Assembly: GCF_019649055.1 (NCBI RefSeq)
Contig: NW_026570237.1
Location: 62,001-126,000, forward strand
DNA: 64,000 nt
Direction: 5' to 3'
Source of the DNA: Paramacrobiotus metropolitanus
Lineage: Eukaryota; Tardigrada; Eutardigrada; Parachela; Macrobiotidae
A model generated the notes under the pieces. It ran no database searches, had not been told where the DNA came from, and saw nothing but the letters and a program-made list of their open reading frames with translations. Each line of letters opens with the position of its first letter. Position 1 is the stretch's first letter. The translations under genes were made by a program, and so were the position numbers. Positions 32,317 to 42,492 of the stretch are shown piece after piece.

Positions 32317-32861
32317 TGGTGGAGATGTGATAAGTTCCCCGTATCCCTGTATTTGTACTAACTGTCTATCGAGTTTTGCAGCGTAGTTGCGACTTGCGCC
32401 GCATTTAGCCGACCAGTTCTTGTGTGCACATCGAACGGAGTTCCTACGGAGTTCCCGATCAACTTTCGACACACAGAGCAACTGTTTCCTCATCTTTCCC
32501 TAATCGAAGAGTGCTACAGCGACCGAAGAATCGTAGGATTCGTGGATTTGTGGATTCTCGAAGAACTCCTGGAATTGCGGCCTTACTGGGGCGAAGCCAG
32601 TACAAGCGGAATCTACAGCGCATCGACCTGTTGAGCGGACTTCCCCGTCTACGTCGGATTCTGCATACAGGTAAAATTTTGCAAATCTTATCGATTCGAT
32701 CTTCTTCATCTAGGGACCGATCTGTTATCTCTCGAACGTGATTGAATAGGAATTTCTATTGTCAGTCGTAAACATCCGCATTCTTGAACTAGTCTTGCAA
32801 ATGCTGATATCGTGCCTAGATGAACTTTCGTAATATCGTGGATTTTTATATCTGAGAATTT

Positions 32862-35294
32862 TTGAAAATTAATCGTGAATTTAACCATAATTATTATCGA
32901 TCGTATTTTGACATTTTTGACGTAATTATGGATCGAACGCCTGCTGGTAAAATTCGTGATTTTGCGACTGGAGCGCTACGACCGGCTGAAAAATTTATTA
33001 GTCGAACCAAGGCACCTGCTCCTACAGCAGTCCCTGAAAAGGTAACTCGACAATTTGCGAAAACCCAGACCGCTGCAGGAAACGTAATCGAACATCAAGT
33101 ATTAGCTGATCGAACGCGCAAGAAGAAGGAAAGAACGAATGCCGATTCACTATCGAACAGTGAAAAACAGCTTACTGAACCCGAGCTGGCCCAAACGGAA
33201 GATGAATCGAACGTTTTCGATTTAAATAAGACTTTATTGGAAATGAAGTCGGATAATGTGGACAAAACAACAGTAGAGTTTAATGCAGTCGATCAGATAG
33301 ATTTCGATGTAAATAAATCCCTGGCGATGGAGGAAGAACCGGTAACGGTGATCCCTAATCCACGTCAGTCGCAAACTGTTGAAGCTGTGTTAGATGCAGT
33401 GAATGAGTCTTCGACATCGAATAATGTGAATACCGATTTGAAAGAATTGCGAAAAGCATCAGAGTTGAATTCGAAATATGTTAAAGAAATTGTTGAATTA
33501 AATGATCGATTGAGAAAGGCAAAAAACTTGGTTGTCGTACGTGAGGCAGTTATCGTTGAACGGGATAAAATAATCGATAAGCTAAAATCGGATGTGGATG
33601 AGCTACAGAATTTGTATCAGAGTGAGTCTGCTGAATCGAAGAAATTTTATGATGCGGCAGTCGAATTTCAATCGCAAGCGAAATCAGCGAGAAATCTAAG
33701 TAAACAACTACAGGAGTCAGTCGATAGCTTTGCTACAGATAATCTGTCGAAATCACAACAAATCACACAGCTGGAAACTGATTTAAATCGAGTGAAAATT
33801 GAGTTTTCGTCGCTAAAATCATCGAACACGAAACTGCAGTCGGACTTCAATACATTGAAGCAAACGTACGATACCGTTGCTGCGGCATATAAAACCCTGC
33901 AACAGGAAGTCGATAACACTGAGCCGAACGAGCATATCGAACGATCTACGGGATATTTCCATAGGCCAGATAATCGAGTACAAACTGGAAATACCGCGTC
34001 GCAATATATTAACGAATTATCGAACAAGGATGATGAAGAATCAAAAATTCGAGATTTTATTCGAGAAGAACTTCGTCGTTCTGGGAAGCCGGTAAGCAGG
34101 GACGTTAGCCCCGTGCGGAAATCAGATTTAATCGATGTAATGCGCCAGCCGGTGCCTCGACCTAGCTATAACGGAAGCGAAGATGACATCGACAGTTTTC
34201 TTATCAAGTTCGATCAGGCAGCGATTGCGAATAAATGGAATTCCGATGATCGAAAAATTACTGAACTTGCGTACTGTTTAAAAGATGAAGCAGTAGTCTG
34301 GTACAACAGTGTACTCGTATCACCGAATAAACCGCATAATTTTCAGCGATGGAAAGAATTATTAATTTCTCGATTTGTCGATCCGAAACGATTTGTAAAC
34401 GCATTAGCAGAATTGACTAATCGTACGTATAAACCTGGTCAAGAAACGATTGAAAATTATTTTCAGTCGATGATGACTTTACGAGATCGAGCAGCATTTG
34501 GATCCGATGAGCAGTTCGTTTCCTTTTTAATTAAGGGAATTCGTACACATGAAAAATTGCAGGATAAAATCGAAGTAATGAAACCCGATACGCCAGAAAA
34601 ATTCCTTGAGTACGTTCGGTACTTTACCTCTGGTAATCCTGATAAATCCGTCATTCCTGTTACCGGAATACGTAAGAAGCAGGACAACGATAGCGCGAAT
34701 GTTCGAGTAGTTGAAGTACAGCCAAAGAAAACGTACGCAGCCGCGGCAGCTAGCCCGCCGCGCTTTAAGCCAAATAATAAGCAGATTAACCCTCGACCGG
34801 TAAATCAGAATAATAATAATAACAATAATCGAAACGTTGATAATCGAAACGATAATAACAGCAGTTCTAGTATACCGTCGCGTGCTCAGCAGTGGGCAAA
34901 CTCGAACTTTCAAATCGCTGAGACAACCGATAAAACTCCTCGAATGGAAAAGCCTTTGCGTAATGGAAATGTACTTCGATATTGCCAACACTGTGATGTG
35001 TGTGGGCATTATTATATTGATTGCGAATGGAAAAATAAACCGCGTAGGGAAAATCCCATATATTTATCGTACCATGACCCCGCAAGTGGTCGTCGTCGAT
35101 ATGCTACAGATTTTTTCCAGCGTCGCGGAAGTCAGTCTGGTAGCGAACCTAATTCGCCGAATAGTGGTCGGTCATCTGCTGCGGCAGGTCGATCGGGTGT
35201 AGGGCCGCGCACAGTGCGTAGTCCAACACCGCCGAATGGAAATCAGTATTCGTCGGGTTGTGAATCGGAGAAGGAAAACGAGAACGGGCAGTAA
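32862..35294 (+). CDS. gag: Gag of the Gypsy element
   Basis: An open region of 810 codons; the ATG at 32928 (MDRTPAGKIRDF) is the more likely start than the first ATG at 32862, which reads an AT-rich leader. Residues about 180-365 are a coiled coil (VERDKIIDKLKSDVDELQNL). Residues about 430-590 match the retrotransposon Gag domain (PSYNGSEDDIDSFLIKFD, then YKPGQETIENYFQSM). A zinc knuckle CX2CX4HX4C follows (CQHCDVCGHYYIDC), then a Ser/Gly-rich tail. The product should form the particle and bind the RNA. The layout is the same as in relic A at 4.5-9.5 kb, although the two share little sequence. Confidence 0.9.
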   Translation: MKINREFNHNYYRSYFDIFDVIMDRTPAGKIRDFATGALRPAEKFISRTKAPAPTAVPEKVTRQFAKTQTAAGNVIEHQVLADRTRKKKERTNADSLSNSEKQLTEPELAQTEDESNVFDLNKTLLEMKSDNVDKTTVEFNAVDQIDFDVNKSLAMEEEPVTVIPNPRQSQTVEAVLDAVNESSTSNNVNTDLKELRKASELNSKYVKEIVELNDRLRKAKNLVVVREAVIVERDKIIDKLKSDVDELQNLYQSESAESKKFYDAAVEFQSQAKSARNLSKQLQESVDSFATDNLSKSQQITQLETDLNRVKIEFSSLKSSNTKLQSDFNTLKQTYDTVAAAYKTLQQEVDNTEPNEHIERSTGYFHRPDNRVQTGNTASQYINELSNKDDEESKIRDFIREELRRSGKPVSRDVSPVRKSDLIDVMRQPVPRPSYNGSEDDIDSFLIKFDQAAIANKWNSDDRKITELAYCLKDEAVVWYNSVLVSPNKPHNFQRWKELLISRFVDPKRFVNALAELTNRTYKPGQETIENYFQSMMTLRDRAAFGSDEQFVSFLIKGIRTHEKLQDKIEVMKPDTPEKFLEYVRYFTSGNPDKSVIPVTGIRKKQDNDSANVRVVEVQPKKTYAAAAASPPRFKPNNKQINPRPVNQNNNNNNNRNVDNRNDNNSSSSIPSRAQQWANSNFQIAETTDKTPRMEKPLRNGNVLRYCQHCDVCGHYYIDCEWKNKPRRENPIYLSYHDPASGRRRYATDFFQRRGSQSGSEPNSPNSGRSSAAAGRSGVGPRTVRSPTPPNGNQYSSGCESEKENENGQ

Positions 35295-35341
35295 ACACCG
35301 GCTTTACTGTCCCAGTTCCGCCGAAACCGCCGGACATAATT

Positions 35342-36769
35342 GTGTCGATCGGTTTAAAAGTGTGTGAGTTAAATAGTGAATTATTAATCGATATCGAATG
35401 TGTGCAGTCTAACTGCTGCACAACCGAACCTGCCAATGAACCGAAACGTAATCCGCCGTTAATGTGTAGTATTACCATAAACGATCGAATTATAAATGCC
35501 TTATTAGACACTGGATCCGAAACCTCGTTAATATCGAATGAATTTGTCGGTGAACTGAATTTATCGAAGATACCGTTAATTAAGCCGTTTTTCATCCGCG
35601 GTATCGGCGGTGTGAACGGATTCGCGGTATCGCATTATAGTGTAGTTACCTTCGAAATCCGTGGTACTGCAGTAAACCACTCGTTTTTTATTAAACCGAC
35701 CACCGATGAAATTAAGGTCTTATTAGGCCAAGATTTCTTAACGAAAGTAAAGTTTTTCAGTTCTGAAGGAAGGGTAACTTTCTTCACGACCGATATTTCC
35801 GATAATTCACCTGTAAAAATTGTCGAACGTGATGGTGTCACGCATATCAGTTTAGCAACCGTTACACCCGAGGCATCAATTTTCCCGATACCCGTGGCAT
35901 CGGAAACCGCCTCGGATTTGTCGAGTACGAATATACAAATAATCGAACAGAATAGTACAGCAGACGGTGAGGTTTTACCGATACCCGTGGCATCGGAAGA
36001 GCTTACGGTGAACAAGAGTACCGATAAGCCGCAGAAGAAATCGATTTATAAAATTCCTAAACCCGGCGATAAAATTAAACGTCGATTCCAACAATTGTGG
36101 AACGAGTATCGAGTATTCGTACAGGAATTACGAGAAATAATTAAAATAAAAGAAAAAATCGCCGATAATGAATGGATATTACTCGATGATTCAGTACCAA
36201 CCGAAATTGAACCTGCTGAAGCTGATAGAATATTTAACGAAATGACCGACAATTTTCAGAAAGAATTAGAAGTACTCGAACATAAACAGAAACTTTTAAA
36301 AGAAATTTTTAGCTATTGTCGATTTTACTTACCTGTGGCACTGCGCCAGCCGATCGAAGAAATTATTAAAAAGAAATCATCGAATGCCTATCGATTACCA
36401 TTTGAATTTAAAAAATGTCGTCCGATTAGTGAAAACGCTGAAGTTATCGTGTACAAACCGCTAGTTAGTCATGGTCGAACAGTGAAATTCCTTCCGACTG
36501 CACAGGTCATCGAGTATGATAGCAAATTTCCGGTTGATACGATGAAACCCGATAAAAATAAATTAACAGCTGATACATTAGTTGCCGATAAAATAAATTG
36601 TAATGAAATAACTTTCGAATCGAGTAATTCGGATGAAATACCAGCCCCTAAAAATTTAATTATAGCAAATGTGGAACCGGTGTGTACAGCCGATTCCACC
36701 CCTATTAATCCTACAGAAAATAAATCGAGTAATAATGAATCGACTTGGGAATTTTCCGAGTCCCCTTAA
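35342..36769 (+). CDS. pro: Aspartic protease region of pol
   Basis: Open region with the retroviral-type protease signature: active site ALLDTGSETSLI near residues 55-66 and a later VLLGQDFL flap-side motif. The protease cuts the Gag-Pol precursor. After about residue 150 comes an acidic linker containing two similar segments (IFPIPVASE and VLPIPVASE), and then about 250 residues of helical sequence (EYRVFVQELREIIKIKEKI) without known domain, longer than the usual spacer between protease and RT. Confidence 0.8.
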   Translation: MSIGLKVCELNSELLIDIECVQSNCCTTEPANEPKRNPPLMCSITINDRIINALLDTGSETSLISNEFVGELNLSKIPLIKPFFIRGIGGVNGFAVSHYSVVTFEIRGTAVNHSFFIKPTTDEIKVLLGQDFLTKVKFFSSEGRVTFFTTDISDNSPVKIVERDGVTHISLATVTPEASIFPIPVASETASDLSSTNIQIIEQNSTADGEVLPIPVASEELTVNKSTDKPQKKSIYKIPKPGDKIKRRFQQLWNEYRVFVQELREIIKIKEKIADNEWILLDDSVPTEIEPAEADRIFNEMTDNFQKELEVLEHKQKLLKEIFSYCRFYLPVALRQPIEEIIKKKSSNAYRLPFEFKKCRPISENAEVIVYKPLVSHGRTVKFLPTAQVIEYDSKFPVDTMKPDKNKLTADTLVADKINCNEITFESSNSDEIPAPKNLIIANVEPVCTADSTPINPTENKSSNNESTWEFSESP

Positions 36770-36910
36770 ATAAAATCCGCGTATCGTGGTGAACGCATTG
36801 AGTCGATCAAGGTGTTTGCTACCGATCGTATAAATTTGAATGCTGGTACGAATTGAGCAACCGTTGGTGCTCATTTCGATCCGAATGAAAAATTCGAAAC
36901 GTATAAATTT

Positions 36911-38044
36911 ATGTTTTTACCGAGTCCGCACGTGTATGTTGGCCAGCACGTACGACCCGTCGAAGGCATAGTACAATCTAAAAATAATAAGTTCGATCTC
37001 GTCCTTTTTAATTTTCAACCTAATCGGCAGGTAATTAAAAAAGGGCAGTTTATCGGGTATCTCGAACCATACGAAGAAATCGAAGATCTACAAATAAACT
37101 TGGCATCTTTGTCACGCCGTACACCGGAAGAACAGGAAGAAGTTCGTAGTGCAGTCGATACGCTTAAAATTAATCGAAGTCTAACACCGGAACAGATTGA
37201 TAAAATTAAAAAGGTATTTCTCGATTTTCCCGAATTGTTCGCAACTGAAAGTCGACCGTTTGGTGACGTAACAATTACCAAACATACTATCGATACTGGC
37301 GACACAGCGCCAATAAAGTGTAAACCGCATCGAACGAGTTGGAAAGGTCGAGAAATAATTCAAGAGCATATACAAGAAATGCTCGATAAAGGAATTATTC
37401 GTCGATCCAATTCAGCATGGAGTTTTCCTGTTGTCCTTGCGTCGAAGAAAAATCCTGATGGCTCGACCGGTACTCGATTTTGCGTAAATTACATTAAATT
37501 AAACGACGTAACTAAGAAAAATAATTACCCGTTGCCAAACACGGACGAACTGTTACAGTCCGTCGCCGATAACGAATTTTACGTTGGAGTCGATTGTAAC
37601 GCGGGATTCTGGCAGATCCAGATGTCGGAAGAATCTATCGAAAAAACTGCGTTTATAACGCAGGATGGTTCATTCGAGTTTCTTAGGATGCCTTTCGGGG
37701 TCTGTAACGGACCCGCGACATTCCAAGAAGCGATGAATAAAACTCTCGAACCTGTTCGAAACGAAAATATTTTTGCTTATCTCGATGACATAATTATTGC
37801 TGCGAAAGATTTCGATGATCTCCTTCGAAAAATACGATTAATGTGCGAATGTCTGGTTAAAGCCGGTTTCACTTTGAAACCCTCAAAATGCCATATCGGT
37901 GAAACGGAACTCCACTTTCTTGGGCACATCGTGTCCAAGCAAGGTATTCGAACGGATCCGGAAAAGATTTCAGCGATCGAAAAATACCCGAAACCACAGA
38001 CAGAGAAAGATCTTCGATCATTTCTCGGTCTATGTAATTATTAA
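36911..38044 (+). CDS. pol: Reverse transcriptase of pol
   Basis: Open region holding the Ty3/Gypsy RT. Visible motifs in order: MLDKGIIRRSNSAWSFPVV, FCVNYIKLND, GVDCNAGFWQIQ (motif A aspartate), FEFLRMPFGVCNGPATFQ (motif B), FAYLDDIIIAAK (motif C, YLDD), and the C-side FLGHIVSKQGI with FLGLCNY at the end. Upstream residues include DTAPIKCKPHRTSW, the typical entry of Gypsy RTs. Function: copies element RNA into DNA in cytoplasmic particles. Confidence 0.95.
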   Translation: MFLPSPHVYVGQHVRPVEGIVQSKNNKFDLVLFNFQPNRQVIKKGQFIGYLEPYEEIEDLQINLASLSRRTPEEQEEVRSAVDTLKINRSLTPEQIDKIKKVFLDFPELFATESRPFGDVTITKHTIDTGDTAPIKCKPHRTSWKGREIIQEHIQEMLDKGIIRRSNSAWSFPVVLASKKNPDGSTGTRFCVNYIKLNDVTKKNNYPLPNTDELLQSVADNEFYVGVDCNAGFWQIQMSEESIEKTAFITQDGSFEFLRMPFGVCNGPATFQEAMNKTLEPVRNENIFAYLDDIIIAAKDFDDLLRKIRLMCECLVKAGFTLKPSKCHIGETELHFLGHIVSKQGIRTDPEKISAIEKYPKPQTEKDLRSFLGLCNY

Positions 38045-38083
38045 AGAAAATTTGTCGTCGGTTATGCGTCTCGTACCCGTAAT

Positions 38084-40303
38084 ATGTATAATCTTTTAAA
38101 GGGAGAAATCGATGTTAAGCGTAATTGGAATGTCGAATGCGATGCAGAATTTACCGATCTTAAAAATGCACTAATTAATGCACCCGTACTCAAGAAATTC
38201 GATCCCGAGAAACCTACAGTAATCGAATGTGACGCCAGTACAATCGGTATTGGCGCGGTACTTCATCAGGATGGTCATCCGATAGCGTACGCTAGTAAAC
38301 TTTTGAGTAGTGCCGAACGGAAATACCCGATCACCGAACTCGAATGTATGGCTGTTGTTTTTGCATGTCGAAAATTTCGCCACTTTATCGAGTACTCGCA
38401 TTTTTCTGTTCAAACCGACCATCAAGCGCTGACGAACCTGTTGCGTTCTGTTTCTCGTAAAGAGGGACTTAACGGTCGATTGACTCGCTGGGCTTTACAG
38501 CTGAGCAGTCATAAAATGACGATTTTATATCGACCTGGTAAGCAGTGCAATAACGCCGATGCGCTGAGTCGCCATCCTGTTGGCGAGCCGACCGATGACG
38601 ATGATAATTGGGACGAATATAAAGATAATAAGTTTAGCCATCCGACTATTCGAGTAGTAACTTTAACCGATCCAGCAGAACACGAAGAAGAAACCGATAA
38701 TTTTAAATTCTATCGTATCGAACAGGAAAAAGATCCGAATATCGAAAAACAGATAAACGCACTAGAAGGGCGTGCCGAAAGCGTACATTTAGTAAAACGT
38801 GATCCGAACTACGAATTGTGGAACGGTGTTTTATATCGAATTTCTGAAAAGGATGGTAGATTATGCCGTCGTTATGTCGTACCTAATCAAATGCGTGTCG
38901 ACATCATGCATGCGATGCATGATGCGCCAGCGAGTGGTCATCTTGGTAGGAAGAAAACGATCGAAGCGATATCTCTCCGGTATGACTGGGAGGGCATGAT
39001 TGCACAAATTATTCACTACGTCGATAACTGTTTTCTATGTCAGCATCGAAAAAGTAATCGAAAGGCACCGCCTGGTAAACTCCAGCAGATAAAAGTCGGT
39101 GCTCCGTGGTTTCGAGTTCAGGTGGATCTGAAAGGACCACTGCCGATTACGAAAAGTGGTAATACGTACATTGCTGTAGCGATCGATGAACTGACGCGAT
39201 ATGTGATAGCAAAAGCGATACCGAACGCGACGGCGGAAGCTGTTGCAAATTTCCTTATTTTGGATGTAATTTTACCATACGGTGCACCCCATATTCTGAA
39301 CACCGACCGTGGTAAACATTTTCATAATAAATTACTCGAAGCGATAAATAAACGATTAAAAATCGAACAACATGTTGGTTCGGCTTATCACCCGATAGGC
39401 CGTGGACTCGTCGAACGGCAAATGCAAACCATTGCCGATTCGTTGGCAATGTATGCAATCGAAGGAAAAGAGAAGAACTGGGATAAAGTTCTACCATTCG
39501 TTATAGCTGGTAGAAATCGAGTAGAAAATCGAACAACTCATATGTCGCCGTTTTTTATGATGTACGGAAGGGAACAGGTTATTCCCGCCGATACAGTAAC
39601 GAAAACGAACTTACCGCCGGATCATGCGTCGATTAAAGAATACATGGATGAATTTCGTCATAATCTTAGTCGAGCGCAAGAAATTGCCGATATTTATATT
39701 ACCGAAGAATTCGAAAAGAAAGCTAAGCGATTTAACTCCCATCGTACGGAAGAGAATTTTAATATTAGCGATTTAGTCCTCGTAAAGCGCGAGAAAAAGA
39801 AAGGCGTAACCGAGTCGTTTAGGAAAAAGTATGACGGTACCTGGAAGGTTATTGGCTTTCCGTACACGAACGCGGTAGAGATCGAAAAACAGGATAAATC
39901 CGGTACAGTACAAGTTATTAACTGTGATCGCTTAAAATCGTATAAAACTAGTGAAGTCGATCGTAAAACAACTGCAACACTGTCGAAAAATCCGGTAACT
40001 AATGCAGATGAAAATAGTATCGAAACCGAACAGATTGAATCCAGCAATGATAGATCGGAAATTGAAGTAATTAATGGCGATAACGTCGATACTGTACTAA
40101 ATAGCGCAGAAGTAACCGATAATAACGAAGTACCTAATGCTGAAATTATTAGCGATAATTCGCCTGTTGAACCGTCTAGTTCCGATCAGTGGGAAAACAT
40201 AAATATCGAACCGTGTAAAGTAAACAAACATAAAATTAAAAAGTTAAAAGTACGTCGTACATTAGGCGGATACGTGCATGTTTTTACTGCACGTGTTTTG
40301 TAA
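38084..40303 (+). CDS. pol: RNase H and integrase of pol
   Basis: RNase H comes first (residues about 40-165: VIECDASTIGIGAVL, then ITELECMAVVFACRKFRHFI, ending NNADALSRHPVGE). Integrase follows: a zinc HHCC domain (HDAPASGHLGRKKT and CFLCQHRK), a DDE core (VQVDLKGPLPI, LNTDRGKHF, RGLVERQMQ), and a C-terminal domain with LVLVKREKKKG and YDGTWKVIGFP. The tail (about 600-739) is acidic and Asn/Ser-rich. No chromodomain was seen. Removes the RNA template and inserts the cDNA. Confidence 0.95.
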   Translation: MYNLLKGEIDVKRNWNVECDAEFTDLKNALINAPVLKKFDPEKPTVIECDASTIGIGAVLHQDGHPIAYASKLLSSAERKYPITELECMAVVFACRKFRHFIEYSHFSVQTDHQALTNLLRSVSRKEGLNGRLTRWALQLSSHKMTILYRPGKQCNNADALSRHPVGEPTDDDDNWDEYKDNKFSHPTIRVVTLTDPAEHEEETDNFKFYRIEQEKDPNIEKQINALEGRAESVHLVKRDPNYELWNGVLYRISEKDGRLCRRYVVPNQMRVDIMHAMHDAPASGHLGRKKTIEAISLRYDWEGMIAQIIHYVDNCFLCQHRKSNRKAPPGKLQQIKVGAPWFRVQVDLKGPLPITKSGNTYIAVAIDELTRYVIAKAIPNATAEAVANFLILDVILPYGAPHILNTDRGKHFHNKLLEAINKRLKIEQHVGSAYHPIGRGLVERQMQTIADSLAMYAIEGKEKNWDKVLPFVIAGRNRVENRTTHMSPFFMMYGREQVIPADTVTKTNLPPDHASIKEYMDEFRHNLSRAQEIADIYITEEFEKKAKRFNSHRTEENFNISDLVLVKREKKKGVTESFRKKYDGTWKVIGFPYTNAVEIEKQDKSGTVQVINCDRLKSYKTSEVDRKTTATLSKNPVTNADENSIETEQIESSNDRSEIEVINGDNVDTVLNSAEVTDNNEVPNAEIISDNSPVEPSSSDQWENINIEPCKVNKHKIKKLKVRRTLGGYVHVFTARVL

Positions 40304-40396
40304 CATAATAGTTTCGATGCATACCCCGCATATCTAATAATTTAGGTGTCGATACCCCGCATTTAATCGATAAGCAAAAAGCCGAAGTATTCATTT

Positions 40397-41083
40397 TTGC
40401 ACTTTGCAGATATGGATCGAAATATTCGAAACCAGCCTCCTTATCGATCGGTCGGACAAGGTAATCAATTATTTAGCCTGCCGACGCCGAACAGTATTGT
40501 CGAACAGCCTTTAGTTGAAATTGATTTAGTGGAACCGATTCGAGTATCTAGATATGCTCAGACTGAACCTGTAACGATTATCGATATTGAAACGCATAAT
40601 CGCGAACCGATAGTCGAACCATCGTCGAGTCAGAATCAAGTCAAACAATCACAACAGAGACAGCTCCAACATGGTGGTGACCGTTTATCCGACCAGTCCC
40701 AGCATGGTGGTGGTTGTTTATCGAAAGAAGGCCAACATGGTGGTGGTTCTTTACCGAGCACATTACAACATGGTGGTCGCTTACCGAATCAGCCTCAACA
40801 TGGTGGACGTTTATCGAGTAGAATGTTAACTTGTCGACTATTTCCAAATTCTGGACAGCCTCAACCGAATCGATTTCGAATGGTAAATCACCAAACTTGG
40901 CAGTCGATCGCTAGGCCAATGACCCCGGCACCGGCGCCGCAGCTAGTGCCTGGATCGTCACATACTGATACTGATGCACGGCTTATAGCCGCCCGTAATC
41001 GAACGAATCAGATATTGCGAGAGCGCTATGGCGCCACTGAACAGGATTTAGATATTACCAATCGTAGTCGTAGTGGTCCCTAG
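40397..41083 (+). CDS. Post-integrase segment 1: QHGG-repeat protein
   Basis: Open region of 228 codons, disordered, Gln/Arg/Pro-rich. Its centre (residues about 90-137) has five tandem units starting QHGG, with a period of 33, 33, 33 and 30 nt. At DNA level each unit contains CA[A/G]CATGGTGG, and the first copy extends to 18 nt identical to the LTR/primer-site junction. Near the end, an NQILRERYGATEQDLD segment recurs in similar form about 130 nt downstream (NRILRERYG), suggesting a small repeat. Function unknown; not an envelope, as no signal peptide or membrane segment is present. Confidence 0.6.
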   Translation: MHFADMDRNIRNQPPYRSVGQGNQLFSLPTPNSIVEQPLVEIDLVEPIRVSRYAQTEPVTIIDIETHNREPIVEPSSSQNQVKQSQQRQLQHGGDRLSDQSQHGGGCLSKEGQHGGGSLPSTLQHGGRLPNQPQHGGRLSSRMLTCRLFPNSGQPQPNRFRMVNHQTWQSIARPMTPAPAPQLVPGSSHTDTDARLIAARNRTNQILRERYGATEQDLDITNRSRSGP

Positions 41084-41350
41084 AATTCCCCACAATTATC
41101 GGGATCACGTACCTCTCTGCAGAATAATTTAGTCGAACAGAATAAGGCTCAAGAAGAAACCCGTATCGACCGAGTAAATCGAATACTGCGTGAGCGTTAT
41201 GGCATATAGCAAGAAGATTTAGATCGGATAACCGCATCATATGGTATCGAAAATGACGAAAAAAGTTCACCGATAAAAAATTCGGTTACGGGTACGAGTC
41301 CGAGTGAAGATGACAAATCGAATAAATCGAATTTAACCGATAAAGTTAAA

Positions 41351-42361
41351 ATGATCAATATGACCGTACAGATTTTAGCTGAGTCGAATAATGTGCATAA
41401 AGCGGCGGCTTTTGCGCATTTATTTCAGCGGTATCGAACGATAATGCGAAGTAAGACGATTAAATGGAACGAGTATTACGATGCAATTCAGACTGGAGTT
41501 ACTCGTGGAATATTTCTCGAAATTTATATCTATTGGACAAAGAAAATTTCGTTCGTTGAAGCGCGTATACATCGTAGGCGTTACGAACATATCCATCTTT
41601 ACGATGCGAATACTTCCCAGCGTGCAGTTGTTTTAGCGATTCCTGTAATTCACGATATGCGTGGATCGACAGTCGAGGAAATCGTACGCTATATTAAGAA
41701 TGTTTTTACCTCGGAAATTATCGATCCTGTTGGAGTACATACGAACATAGTAACTGCAATACGAACGCTAGTTACCGATGGTGAAGTCGTACCGTGTGAA
41801 AATGGTCGATACGCACTTGCTGAAACTAATCGTTTTCGAATAAATGCTTTGGTTGGACAGGTGACACCGGAAGTCCGTGTTTCCCGCCCTGAACCTACAG
41901 TCGAAGAAATTTCGTACGAAATTAGACAGCTTGAGGAGAGTGGTCTGGAACCCACTGCCGAACGTATAAGCGATCAATTAAATAGGCGATATCCTGCTCA
42001 TGCGATATATACTGTAATTCAACGATCGTATGAAGAACGTCGACTAGTGCGTATTTATAATCGACGTCAGCGACCAGCATTTTATCCGGCGACTACTTAT
42101 CGTTCCTTTCTTCGAACATTCAGACCTAATAATCTGGAAGATTGGAATTGTGTCGTACTACAGATTATTCGTGAAATCGATGATCCGGATGGCAGTACGC
42201 CAGACCAGATTATTAATCATGCAGTAGCTGTAAGCAGCGACTTTGCTGACGTAACCGAACTTAATATTACTTTAGCGATCGCACGAATGTATGATGACCC
42301 TCGAATTGTAGTAATCGATAATCCTAATCGTGGAGCATGCTGGAAAATTTGGCAAAACTAA
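41351..42361 (+). CDS. Post-integrase segment 2: winged-helix repeat protein
   Basis: Open region of 336 codons. Residues about 103-157 (STVEEIVRYIKNVF, then ITAIRTLVTDGEV-like, VTDGEVVPCENGRYAL) follow the pattern of a linker-histone/H15 type winged helix: helix 1, helix 2, a recognition helix ending in a TLV..GE turn, and a strand wing ending RYAL. Two more weaker repeats follow: about 184-245 (PTVEEISYEIRQLEESGLEP, then RRLVRIYNRRQ) and about 262-334 (DPDGSTPDQIINHAV, ending GACWKIW). Winged helices usually bind DNA. The N-terminal 100 residues are helical and basic. A role in chromatin binding or target choice is inference only. Confidence 0.5.
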   Translation: MINMTVQILAESNNVHKAAAFAHLFQRYRTIMRSKTIKWNEYYDAIQTGVTRGIFLEIYIYWTKKISFVEARIHRRRYEHIHLYDANTSQRAVVLAIPVIHDMRGSTVEEIVRYIKNVFTSEIIDPVGVHTNIVTAIRTLVTDGEVVPCENGRYALAETNRFRINALVGQVTPEVRVSRPEPTVEEISYEIRQLEESGLEPTAERISDQLNRRYPAHAIYTVIQRSYEERRLVRIYNRRQRPAFYPATTYRSFLRTFRPNNLEDWNCVVLQIIREIDDPDGSTPDQIINHAVAVSSDFADVTELNITLAIARMYDDPRIVVIDNPNRGACWKIWQN

Positions 42362-42492
42362 ATTGAAAATCATAGCGTATTATCGAGTAATAAATTTATA
42401 GAATTTCGATTAAATATTTAATAATTTAAAATATCGTTGCGATGCAGTTGCACCGCATTTCCGAATGACTCGTATAAATTTAATTTTATTAT

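Noticed and set aside
32317-32340. Naming the primer tRNA from TGGTGGAGATGTG
   Set aside because: Position and TGG start fit a primer site, but I cannot match the complement to a specific tRNA without a tRNA set.
32008-32493. Minus-strand frames across the LTRs (also 45248-45475)
   Set aside because: They exist because the LTR is open by chance on that strand; they are duplicated only because the LTR is.
40660-40806. CRISPR-like array
   Set aside because: The 33-bp periodic units are in-frame coding repeats (QHGG) without spacers of unique sequence, in an animal retroelement.
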